From UBA7332 sp051648105 (lineage in GTDB: Bacteria; Bacteroidota; Bacteroidia; Bacteroidales; UBA7332): DNA of 35,504 bases. A model generated the notes under the pieces. It was not told the DNA's origin. It saw only the letters and a program-made list of their open reading frames with translations, and searched no databases. Location: assembly GCA_051648105.1 (NCBI GenBank), contig JBOFEN010000069.1, forward strand, positions 1 to 35,504, written 5' to 3'. Within the stretch, counting starts at the first letter, position 1. Every line of letters begins with the position of its first letter. The translations under genes and the position numbers were made by a program. This document shows positions 1 through 7,652 of the stretch, piece after piece.

Positions 1-1659
1 AAGATCATAAGGAGAGCTCACCTCTATATTACCATTAACCACGTTTAGTTTTGGTGGGTTAAGACGGAACAGAGCCCCTGCGCTCTTTAGTCTATTAAGA
101 TGAGACCCATATAGTCTGCTATAGAAGTCGCTATACTCACGTCTCTCTTGTGCACTCCACCCTATCTCAGCCAGAGCCGATAGGCGAGGAAAGCTTTGAT
201 ACTCCACCTGACGAGCAGGCTTGTCAAGACTCTCAGCCCATAGGCATGCTTGAACACCGAGTACTCTTTGGCGCTCCTCATCAGAGAGAGTCTCTCCTGC
301 AAGAGGATCGTATGAGTATATTTTATCTAGCTCTATCGCTCCAGCCCAATTATGCCCCCTCTCATTTGAGGTGTATTGCATATCGATATAGGTATATTCA
401 CCAGGCATCATCACACAATCCCATCCACGTCGCACAGATTCAAATCCATACTTAGAGGCCTGCCAAGCGAAGACAATAGTTGAAGAGTCAAGCTCACCAC
501 CCTTTATAATCTCATTCCAACCAATCATTCTCTTACCAGCTTTTCTGACAATAGACTCCATGCGTCTGGTGAAATGGTTTTGTAGTTGGTGAGGGTCGCT
601 CCAGTTATTGCTCTCCATAAGAGCACTACACTTCTTACACTTGGTCCATGGTGAGGGGTTCACCTCATCACCACCAGCGTGGAAGTATTGCGAAGGGAAT
701 AGTTGAGCCATCTCAGAGACTATAGCCTCTAACATCTTATAGTTCTCCTCACGAGCCACACAAAGAAGGTTTTTTACCTCTCCGTTAACACTTATTGTTG
801 TATCCTCAACAGTACAAGCCATCTCTGGGTATGCCCCAACAGAAGATCGGCTATGACCAGGGAGATCAATCTCTGGTATCACCTCGACGTGTCTCTGCTT
901 TGCATAAGCAACAATCTCACGTATATCATCTTGAGTATAGAAACCTCCATATCTTCCTGTACCAGAACCATAGGCAGGAGGAGTCACCTCGTTCTCCCCT
1001 CGCCAAGCACCCTTCTCCGTAAGATGAGGGTAACTCTTTATCTCTACCCTCCAACCATTGTCGTCTGATAGATGCCAGTGGAACTTATTCATCTTATGCA
1101 TGGATAGCCAATCAATATATTTGATAATATACTCTTTTGGAAAGAACTGGCGAGATACATCTAGCATAAATCCTCGCCAAGCAAAGCGTGGTGAGTCCTC
1201 AATAATCAGATGTGGAAGAGTAGCCTCAGATACCTCTCTTCCTGAGTATATCTCAGAAGGTAGCAACTGAAAGAGTGTCTGAATTGCCCAAAAAACGCCA
1301 TCACTATCTGAGGCTTTGATAGATACTCCATGCTTGTCAATATTAAGCTGATATCCCTCCTTGGGTATATCAAGAGATGAATCAGTGATTATAGATACCC
1401 CAGCACGCTTGTCAGCTCGCTTTACCTCCTTTAATCTACTGCCCAAAAGCTTCTCTATCTCGGTTTGAAAATACTCTTTGTCACTCAAATTCCCCTTGAA
1501 GTGGAGTGTTGTGGCATGGGTAAGCTTGAACTCCCCATCCTGCTCCACTATATGCAGTGGTGCAGGAAGGAGGTTTAGTGGTCTATTGCTCTGCTGAGAG
1601 AGCATGCTTGATGTGCATAGAAATGCTGTAAGTATAGTAGAAAGAACTCTTTTTCTCAT
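1..1659 (-). CDS. GH20 beta-N-acetylhexosaminidase (3' end cut by window)
   Basis: Reading the minus strand from the ATG at 1659 gives an uninterrupted frame of 553 codons to the window edge, so the C-terminus is missing. The product begins with a signal peptide (basic start, hydrophobic core, then SMLSQQ). An N-terminal GH20b-like domain precedes the GH20 barrel, which shows HWHLSDDNGWR from about residue 194, PEIDLPGH, and the diagnostic HAGGDE with the catalytic Asp-Glu pair at D331-E332. SALAEIGWS lies near the visible end. GH20 enzymes remove non-reducing beta-GlcNAc (or GalNAc) by substrate-assisted catalysis. The start is only 2 nt past the stop of the upstream symporter gene, so the two are co-transcribed and perhaps translationally coupled. 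Beside NamZ, a role in removing GlcNAc from peptidoglycan oligosaccharides in the periplasm is inferred; host glycans or chitin oligomers remain possible. Confidence 0.94.
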   Translation of the reverse strand, partial: MRKRVLSTILTAFLCTSSMLSQQSNRPLNLLPAPLHIVEQDGEFKLTHATTLHFKGNLSDKEYFQTEIEKLLGSRLKEVKRADKRAGVSIITDSSLDIPKEGYQLNIDKHGVSIKASDSDGVFWAIQTLFQLLPSEIYSGREVSEATLPHLIIEDSPRFAWRGFMLDVSRQFFPKEYIIKYIDWLSMHKMNKFHWHLSDDNGWRVEIKSYPHLTEKGAWRGENEVTPPAYGSGTGRYGGFYTQDDIREIVAYAKQRHVEVIPEIDLPGHSRSSVGAYPEMACTVEDTTISVNGEVKNLLCVAREENYKMLEAIVSEMAQLFPSQYFHAGGDEVNPSPWTKCKKCSALMESNNWSDPHQLQNHFTRRMESIVRKAGKRMIGWNEIIKGGELDSSTIVFAWQASKYGFESVRRGWDCVMMPGEYTYIDMQYTSNERGHNWAGAIELDKIYSYDPLAGETLSDEERQRVLGVQACLWAESLDKPARQVEYQSFPRLSALAEIGWSAQERREYSDFYSRLYGSHLNRLKSAGALFRLNPPKLNVVNGNIEVSSPYDL

Positions 1660-1661
1660 AG

Positions 1662-3113
1662 TTATTGTCTCTTTTTACGAATGATAAGTAGACCTAGGCA
1701 GGTTATTAGTGCATTGATGATCAATAGCTCATAACTGAACTTATAGCCATTGAACCACGCCTCTGAATTGCTGCTTAGGATGAATGATAAGATTGGTGAA
1801 AGTATTGCCACAACGGGAACTAGCTTGTCACGCACACTCCATGGTGTAAGAATACCAAAAAGGAATAGTCCGAGAAGTGGCCCGTAGGTGTAACTTGCAA
1901 GGATATACACGGCGTCAATAACGCTAGTGTTATTCAAGAGCTGGAATACTATAATTGTTATCCCCATGAATATAGACATCACAACGTGTACCCACTTACG
2001 TGTATATGCTGTCTTCTGCTCATCTCTCTTACGTGTCATACCGAGTATATCAACGGTGAACGAGGTAGTCAAAGCAGTCAAAGCACTTCCAGCACTTGAG
2101 TACGCAGCAGATATCAGCCCCACAACGAATATTACACCCACCACTTGAGGCAGATACCCTCTAGTAGCGATCATTGGGAATAGATCATCACTCTTCATTG
2201 GCAGCTCCATTCCTATATGTGATGCAAAGGTGAAGAGTAGTACCCCGAGAGAAAGGAATAGTATATTGACAGGAAGAAGGGCAATACCACACGAAAGGAC
2301 GTTCTTCTGTGCATCTCTGATATTCTTACAGCTGAGGTTCTTCTGCATCATATCTTGGTCTAGTCCTGTCATAGCTATTGTGGTGAATACTCCAGCTAGG
2401 AACTGCTTTAGAAAGTGGCGTTTGTCGTTAATATCATCGAAGAAGAAGATCCTTGTGTAGTCATGATTGTAGAGTGTATCTACAACTGCAGTTGCATTCA
2501 TATCCATACTCCTTGCCATATAGTAGATAGAGAGTATTACAGCTGCTAGAAGAGCAAAGGTCTGTAGTGCATCTGTCCAGATGAGTGTCTTCACCCCTCC
2601 TTTGTGGGTGTAGAGCCATATCAGAGCAATGGTTATCATCACGTTTACGCTAAAGGGTATTCCGATGCTGTCGAAGATCAAGAGTTGCAACACACTTGCT
2701 ACGAGGAACATCCTTGCAGCAGCTCCTAGCATCTTAGATATAAAGAAGAAGAGTGCACCTGTCTTGTAGGCACCAAAACCAAATCGCTCCTCGAGATATT
2801 CGTATATGGAGAGTAGGTTCATCTTGTAGTATAGCGGTATTAGTATCCATGCTATGATGAAATAACCGAAGATGAAGCCTAGTACCATCTGTATGTATGA
2901 GAAGCTACTTGTAGCTACCCACCCTGGGACTGAGATAAATGTTACACCAGATATGGAGGTGCCAATCATAGCAAAAGCCACAACATACCAAGGAGATTTG
3001 CGATTGCCAACAAAGAAGCTCTGGTTGTCAGCCTTTCGTCCTGTTATCCATGCTATGAGATATAGTATGGCAAAAAAGGCTGTGATTGTAAATAAGACAA
3101 GGGTTGCACTCAT
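1662..3113 (-). CDS. Sodium:solute symporter (SSS family)
   Basis: The 483-residue product is almost entirely hydrophobic, with about 13 predicted membrane segments, the size and topology of SSS (LeuT-fold) sodium-coupled transporters. The segment at about 335-353 (SAAYSSAGSALTALTTSF) matches the small/hydroxyl-rich TM8 region that forms the Na2 site in this family, and GTSISGVTFISVPG (51-64) matches the TM1 region. It lies 31 nt after a NamZ gene and 2 nt before a GH20 gene. That placement suggests it carries the sugar the two enzymes release (MurNAc or GlcNAc) across the inner membrane with sodium. The substrate cannot be read from the sequence; SSS members also move other sugars, sialic acid, amino acids and carboxylates. 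I know of NamZ-like (DUF1343) genes beside SSS genes in other Bacteroidota, but could not check this here. Confidence 0.9.
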   Translation of the reverse strand: MSATLVLFTITAFFAILYLIAWITGRKADNQSFFVGNRKSPWYVVAFAMIGTSISGVTFISVPGWVATSSFSYIQMVLGFIFGYFIIAWILIPLYYKMNLLSIYEYLEERFGFGAYKTGALFFFISKMLGAAARMFLVASVLQLLIFDSIGIPFSVNVMITIALIWLYTHKGGVKTLIWTDALQTFALLAAVILSIYYMARSMDMNATAVVDTLYNHDYTRIFFFDDINDKRHFLKQFLAGVFTTIAMTGLDQDMMQKNLSCKNIRDAQKNVLSCGIALLPVNILFLSLGVLLFTFASHIGMELPMKSDDLFPMIATRGYLPQVVGVIFVVGLISAAYSSAGSALTALTTSFTVDILGMTRKRDEQKTAYTRKWVHVVMSIFMGITIIVFQLLNNTSVIDAVYILASYTYGPLLGLFLFGILTPWSVRDKLVPVVAILSPILSFILSSNSEAWFNGYKFSYELLIINALITCLGLLIIRKKRQ

Positions 3114-3144
3114 ATAATTTGTATCTGTTTACTCTATTGTTACA

Positions 3145-4311
3145 CTAATTCATCGGGTATAGAAGGTATGGAGCTCTCTGCTTCTCAAACTTCACTACAT
3201 CCTCACTCCACATCTGACGTATCTCCTCTGCTGATTTACCCTTCTTGATCATAGTGCGAACATAATCAACACCAACAAGCTTCTCAAAGAATGGTCTGAA
3301 GAAGTGGTCGCCAAGGTTTAGGTTATTGTAAGCATCAATAAGATAAGTGAGGTCTACACCTCTTCTCCATAACTCTTGGTTAGATGGCTGGCTGGATAGA
3401 TCCACTCCAAAGCATCTCTTATCCAACTGTGGAGGGTTCTTAGCTCCTGTTATGGAGCGTGGAGTGAAGCTGAAGTCATAGCCTAGCATATTGGGGTGGC
3501 CATAAACCTGAAAAGGGAGCTGTGACCCTCTACCTAAACTCACTGGTGTCGCCTCAAAGAAGCATAGTGATGGATAGAGATAGATTGATCTCATATTAGG
3601 TAGGTTTGGAGAAGGGGCCACGGGAAGTTCGTAGTGTGTCTGATGTGTATAGTTCTTGCAAGTGATAACCTTGAAGTTACAACTTCTTCCCTCTGGAAGC
3701 CACTTCTCACCATTGGTCATCATAGCTAGCTCACCTAGAGTCATGCCGTGAACAATGGGTATAGGTAACCATCCAACGGCTGACTTATGTTTCATATCTA
3801 GAATAGGACCATCGATATAGTGTCCATTTGGATTTGGCCTATCGAGTATGATCATCTCTACACCGTTCTCCGCACAAGCATCCATCATTCTAACCATTGT
3901 TGTGAGGTATGTGTAGTATCTTAGTCCTACATCTTGAAGATCGAAAAGTAGTATGTCTATAGACTGCATAGCCTCTACACTAGGCTTACCTGTGTCTCCA
4001 TCATAAAGAGAGCGAATTGATATGCCAGTCTTTTGGTCTGTGCTGCTCTTTACGTGCTCACCTGCATCGGCATCTCCCCGGAAGCCATGTTCCGGAGAGA
4101 AGATTGTAACTATATTGAACTTCTTACTATGAAGGAAGTCTACAAGGTGTTGATCACCTATAATGGATGTCTGGTTAGCAAGAATGCCCACTCTCTTTCC
4201 CTTGAGTAGAGGTAGGTACTCCTTGTATTGCTCAGCTCCAGTTATAACTTTTGCTTGTAGTAGCTGAATGCTCATCAGTAGAGTCAATAGTATTGTACTC
4301 GTTATTTTCAT
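3145..4311 (-). CDS. namZ: NamZ-type exo-beta-N-acetylmuramidase, copy 1 (DUF1343)
   Basis: A 388-residue protein with a signal peptide (cleavage likely after LLQA, residue 20) and no lipobox, so periplasmic. The DUF1343 signature runs through it: GKRVGILANQTS (38-49), FSPEHGFRGDADAG (71-84) with the conserved E74, FDLQDVGLRYYTY (123-135) and DRPNPNG (157-163). The founding member, B. subtilis NamZ (YbbC), releases non-reducing terminal MurNAc from peptidoglycan fragments, and I take the PEHG glutamate as part of its active site. The gene starts 5 nt after the amidase stop and is followed by a symporter and a GH20 gene, so amidase, NamZ, transporter and hexosaminidase form one block. A second, divergent copy lies at 27672-28892. 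The division of labour between copies is unknown; GRGSQLPFQ here replaces GVGYTIPFQ in copy 2, near a likely substrate pocket. Confidence 0.87.
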   Translation of the reverse strand: MKITSTILLTLLMSIQLLQAKVITGAEQYKEYLPLLKGKRVGILANQTSIIGDQHLVDFLHSKKFNIVTIFSPEHGFRGDADAGEHVKSSTDQKTGISIRSLYDGDTGKPSVEAMQSIDILLFDLQDVGLRYYTYLTTMVRMMDACAENGVEMIILDRPNPNGHYIDGPILDMKHKSAVGWLPIPIVHGMTLGELAMMTNGEKWLPEGRSCNFKVITCKNYTHQTHYELPVAPSPNLPNMRSIYLYPSLCFFEATPVSLGRGSQLPFQVYGHPNMLGYDFSFTPRSITGAKNPPQLDKRCFGVDLSSQPSNQELWRRGVDLTYLIDAYNNLNLGDHFFRPFFEKLVGVDYVRTMIKKGKSAEEIRQMWSEDVVKFEKQRAPYLLYPMN

Positions 4312-4316
4312 CAGTT

Positions 4317-6692
4317 CTATTTAATAATAATGATTGGTCGATTTATTTGTTTTCCCTTGAGCTCTATAGATGCAATGTATGTTCCCGCAGGAATTGAAGC
4401 AACTGAGATCTGTTGGGTGTTTGATTCTCTCACTAACGTACCACTCTGAGAGTATAGTTTCACCGAAACAAACTCTTCGTTATCAGAGATTCCCACATAT
4501 AGATTATCTCTAACTGGGTTTGGATATAGCTCAACCATAGTGGCCTCTACCTCTGGTGTTGAGGTAATAGGATTCTTATATTGCAGCAGGTTGTCTAGTG
4601 ATATATCATTTGTTAATGATAGCTCCCTATCATTAGCTACTAGTCGGTATCCAACAAGCGAATAACTCTTACCACTCTCTAGAGCTTTAAGTTCAAGTTC
4701 ACGGAATTGCCATGCAGCAAAGTCGAGTGTAGTAAATAGCTGGTAGCTTCTCTGCGAGCCATCTTCTAGGATTAGCTCAAGGCTATTGTTACTTAGATCT
4801 CCATAAATATGTAGTCCAAGCACATCTCCATCTTCCACTGTTATTGGTGAAGCTGAGATGAAAGAGGCCATAGCTCCTGGTTGGTTGAAGGTTGTAGAGA
4901 GAGTCCAAGCTGCTGTACCGAATAGCTTTCTTGAGGTTGTTCTTTGTGCTGTGGCTTTTGAACACTCTATGTTACTCTCTGAATCATTAGTTATAAGAGC
5001 TGTATTGTCGAAACTCTCAACAACTGGCTGATCTTCAACGACGACCTCACTAACTCTGAATGGTATAACTATCTCCTCAACAACAGGCATATTCACCTCA
5101 TCAAGTACCGTTCCTGATACGATAAGTCTATATTCAGAACCTGGAGTCATAGCAGGTGTTAGATCAAAATAGTGTGATCCGTATGGTGATGGTGCTCTGT
5201 TGTTCAATACTGTTCTTACATTCTTGCTCAGAACCTCACCCGACTCATCTACTACCTTTATATCAGTGTTGATTCCAGCTGTCTTGACAACCCTATCAAA
5301 CAGTAGTCTAAAATTTGTGCGAGGGTGTACATCTTGGTCTCCCTCCTTAGGGTTACTAAGTATTAGGCTTAGTCTATTGCGATCTTTTGTTGTGAAACTA
5401 AACTCGAAGTCTTGCTCCATTGATATGTTATCTGGGTGTTTGGCAGACTTATCTAGCTTGACACGGTATGTAGTGGTTGCCTCCCACGGTTTGTTTGGTG
5501 TGAAGCATAGCCTGTATTGACTATCCTCAAAGGTAATTGTACCTTCGGTCTGTGGCTCAATAGTGAAAGCATTATGTATACTCTCTTCATCCATATCCCA
5601 GTTAAAACTAAGATAGATTGGTGTGCTACACTCCACTAGTTCTTCTGCCTCAACCTTAGGGCTCCAATCTGTTACAACAGGAGGAGTTTGGCGCACTCTA
5701 TTGATAAGAAAGTCGTGGTATGTAACCTCTCCATTCTTGACAACAAAATCAAAATTCTCAGGGTAATACCCCTCAGCCTCTACTAAAACTCTATACTCCC
5801 CTGCTTGAAGATCATCAAATAGGAATACTCCATTGTATAGCTCATCTGTGTACTTCACTATATCACCAGGAGTTAGTGTCAACTTCGCTTTGTGAATTGG
5901 CAGAAGTTCATCTCTTCCTTTTGTTTTGTGATATGTGGCTTCATTCTTAAGTCTTGAGTCTCTGACTTGTCCAGCAATATTCCCATGGTCGATCTCACCT
6001 CTATCGAAATTATTGGCTATTGATCTCATAAAATGCCAAGCCTCTAATTTTCTATAGCCTTGACTCATCAGACGGTAGGTCTCTGGTATATAATCGTGGA
6101 AAGAACCTTCAGAGAGAACGCCATCAACGGTTAATCCTCTGAGTACCCCATAACCTGAGGTACCCCACCCTGGTTGGAAGGTCCAGTCACCAATCACTTG
6201 AATATAGCTACTTGTCCATGTTGGTATTTTATTACTAGTAAAATTATTGAATAGGTGTGTTGCCATCACCTTAGCTCCTGGTCTTTCTGGTGCATCTGTA
6301 TATCCTCTGAAGAGCATAAGTGGGTAGTTGGAGATACCGTCACTAGCATTACTGTGAATAGATAGGAACATATCAGCTTCGAACTCGTTTGCCATCCTTA
6401 CGATGGTTGAGAGAGGAAGGTCATCTGCAGTTGTATTTTGTATACGCGACATTTGCGTCTCAACGCCACGTTGGTTTAGCATATCTCTAAGATAGAATCC
6501 CTTATCGAGGTTACTCACTGACTCCCAAAAACCATCCTTATCGCCTTGCTTGAAAGGAGCAATAACAACGTTTCTATCGTCTGAGTCATAACCACCATGT
6601 CCTGGGTTAATAAAGACTTTAAGTCCAGACATATCTTGAGCAGAAAGGGCATTTGATGCAACTAGTGCTAGTAGTATTAGTTTATTCTTCAT
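4317..6692 (-). CDS. T9SS-secreted zinc N-acetylmuramoyl-L-alanine amidase, multidomain
   Basis: A 791-residue secreted protein. After a signal peptide (ending near NALSAQ, residue 19) comes an Amidase_3 domain to about 225, with the full zinc set visible: H32 in NPGHGG, E57 in FWES, H113 in SIHSNAS, and the catalytic glutamate E195 in LSEGSFHD. It should cut the bond between MurNAc and L-Ala, freeing stem peptides. Next come a carboxypeptidase-regulatory-like beta domain (about 238-332), two SbsA/Big_5-type Ig-like domains (about 340-440 and 443-550), a jelly-roll-like segment and a T9SS sorting tail starting at YPNP (about 716) with PAGTYIASIELKGK near the end. Surface display or release is therefore likely, which suits attack on foreign cell walls rather than self-remodelling. 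It starts 7 nt after the PD40 gene stop and ends 5 nt before namZ. Confidence 0.9.
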   Translation of the reverse strand: MKNKLILLALVASNALSAQDMSGLKVFINPGHGGYDSDDRNVVIAPFKQGDKDGFWESVSNLDKGFYLRDMLNQRGVETQMSRIQNTTADDLPLSTIVRMANEFEADMFLSIHSNASDGISNYPLMLFRGYTDAPERPGAKVMATHLFNNFTSNKIPTWTSSYIQVIGDWTFQPGWGTSGYGVLRGLTVDGVLSEGSFHDYIPETYRLMSQGYRKLEAWHFMRSIANNFDRGEIDHGNIAGQVRDSRLKNEATYHKTKGRDELLPIHKAKLTLTPGDIVKYTDELYNGVFLFDDLQAGEYRVLVEAEGYYPENFDFVVKNGEVTYHDFLINRVRQTPPVVTDWSPKVEAEELVECSTPIYLSFNWDMDEESIHNAFTIEPQTEGTITFEDSQYRLCFTPNKPWEATTTYRVKLDKSAKHPDNISMEQDFEFSFTTKDRNRLSLILSNPKEGDQDVHPRTNFRLLFDRVVKTAGINTDIKVVDESGEVLSKNVRTVLNNRAPSPYGSHYFDLTPAMTPGSEYRLIVSGTVLDEVNMPVVEEIVIPFRVSEVVVEDQPVVESFDNTALITNDSESNIECSKATAQRTTSRKLFGTAAWTLSTTFNQPGAMASFISASPITVEDGDVLGLHIYGDLSNNSLELILEDGSQRSYQLFTTLDFAAWQFRELELKALESGKSYSLVGYRLVANDRELSLTNDISLDNLLQYKNPITSTPEVEATMVELYPNPVRDNLYVGISDNEEFVSVKLYSQSGTLVRESNTQQISVASIPAGTYIASIELKGKQINRPIIIIK

Positions 6693-6699
6693 GGCTAAC

Positions 6700-7611
6700 T
6701 TATTTAATGGTTACATCAACTGTATATATATCTCCTGAAAGGGTGTTGAACGCCACTCTGCCGATAGAGGTAGCTACTGATGGATGCATTGACATTGGCA
6801 CTGTTCCACTCAATTGATATTGCACTCCTCCCTCTATGGAGTTTAAAACAATGCGTGAAGAGGTAAAGAAATATCCGTCATCCTCAGTTATCATCCCTAC
6901 AATATAGTTGTCATTAAACCATACTGGAGCCTCTATATCTCCGATAAACTTAAGGTTTTCACCTGAAAGATCAGATACGTAGCACCCTTTAGATGGGACT
7001 ACAAATAGTACTCTCTTCATATCTGGTGATAGAGAGCACCAGATGTATGTAGAAGCCTCGGTTGCTAGTGGACGTATGGTACTTTTCTTTCCATTTTTGT
7101 ATATATCAATAGCTCCTTCAGAGCTATTGATATATGGTTTATTACCTAGCGAACGAGAAGAACCACGCTCTATAAGATTACCTTCGGCAACAACTTGTAG
7201 CTGACCCGCACTCTCTACTTGAGGACGTTTGAGTGAACGCTGTGGCGCTACGACCTCTGTATTATATCCTGTTGCTTGGTCGAACTTCATAAGAGAACGG
7301 TATATCTTACCCTCTCTCTTATGTTGCTCTTTGTAATATACCTCTACTCCATCTTCACTTATTGTGACATCGAAACCAGCACCATCTTTTTCTGATATTA
7401 CTTTGATGGATCTATCAGAAAGATTATACTGAGATACTCCTTCGTAGTTTTCACCTGTAAAGAGTAGCTTACTTCCATCTCGGCTAAGAGTTGGATAGAA
7501 TGCTCTCTTATTGCTTGGGATTTCAACCTTCTGTGGCTTAGATATGGTTACTGTCTGAGCACTCATTGATAATGAGAAGGCAATTAATGTATAGAGAATA
7601 GTTCTTTTCAT
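6700..7611 (-). CDS. Small secreted TolB/PD40-type beta-propeller protein
   Basis: A 303-residue protein with a signal peptide (MKRTILYTLIAFSLSMSAQ). Repeats of the PD40/TolB kind are visible: FYPTLSRDGSKLLFTGEN (about 38-55), TISEDGVEVYYKE, and WCSLSPDMKRVLFVVPSKG, each about 45-60 residues apart. No catalytic motif is recognised. It ends in DIYTVDVTIK without a clear T9SS tail, so it may stay in the periplasm, unlike its larger neighbours. It lies 41 nt after the NAGPA gene and 7 nt before the amidase gene, within the same transcription unit. A binding or scaffold role for the amidase or for imported fragments is conceivable, but nothing in the sequence fixes a function. Confidence 0.65.
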   Translation of the reverse strand: MKRTILYTLIAFSLSMSAQTVTISKPQKVEIPSNKRAFYPTLSRDGSKLLFTGENYEGVSQYNLSDRSIKVISEKDGAGFDVTISEDGVEVYYKEQHKREGKIYRSLMKFDQATGYNTEVVAPQRSLKRPQVESAGQLQVVAEGNLIERGSSRSLGNKPYINSSEGAIDIYKNGKKSTIRPLATEASTYIWCSLSPDMKRVLFVVPSKGCYVSDLSGENLKFIGDIEAPVWFNDNYIVGMITEDDGYFFTSSRIVLNSIEGGVQYQLSGTVPMSMHPSVATSIGRVAFNTLSGDIYTVDVTIK

Positions 7612-7652
7612 TGCTAATAGATTTAGATGTATTCTTTGATAATTGGTGTTGA

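Noticed and set aside
150..1270. Several plus-strand open frames of 70-100 codons
   Set aside because: They lie antisense to the GH20 frame, which is unbroken and carries all family motifs; their products show no recognisable composition or domain.
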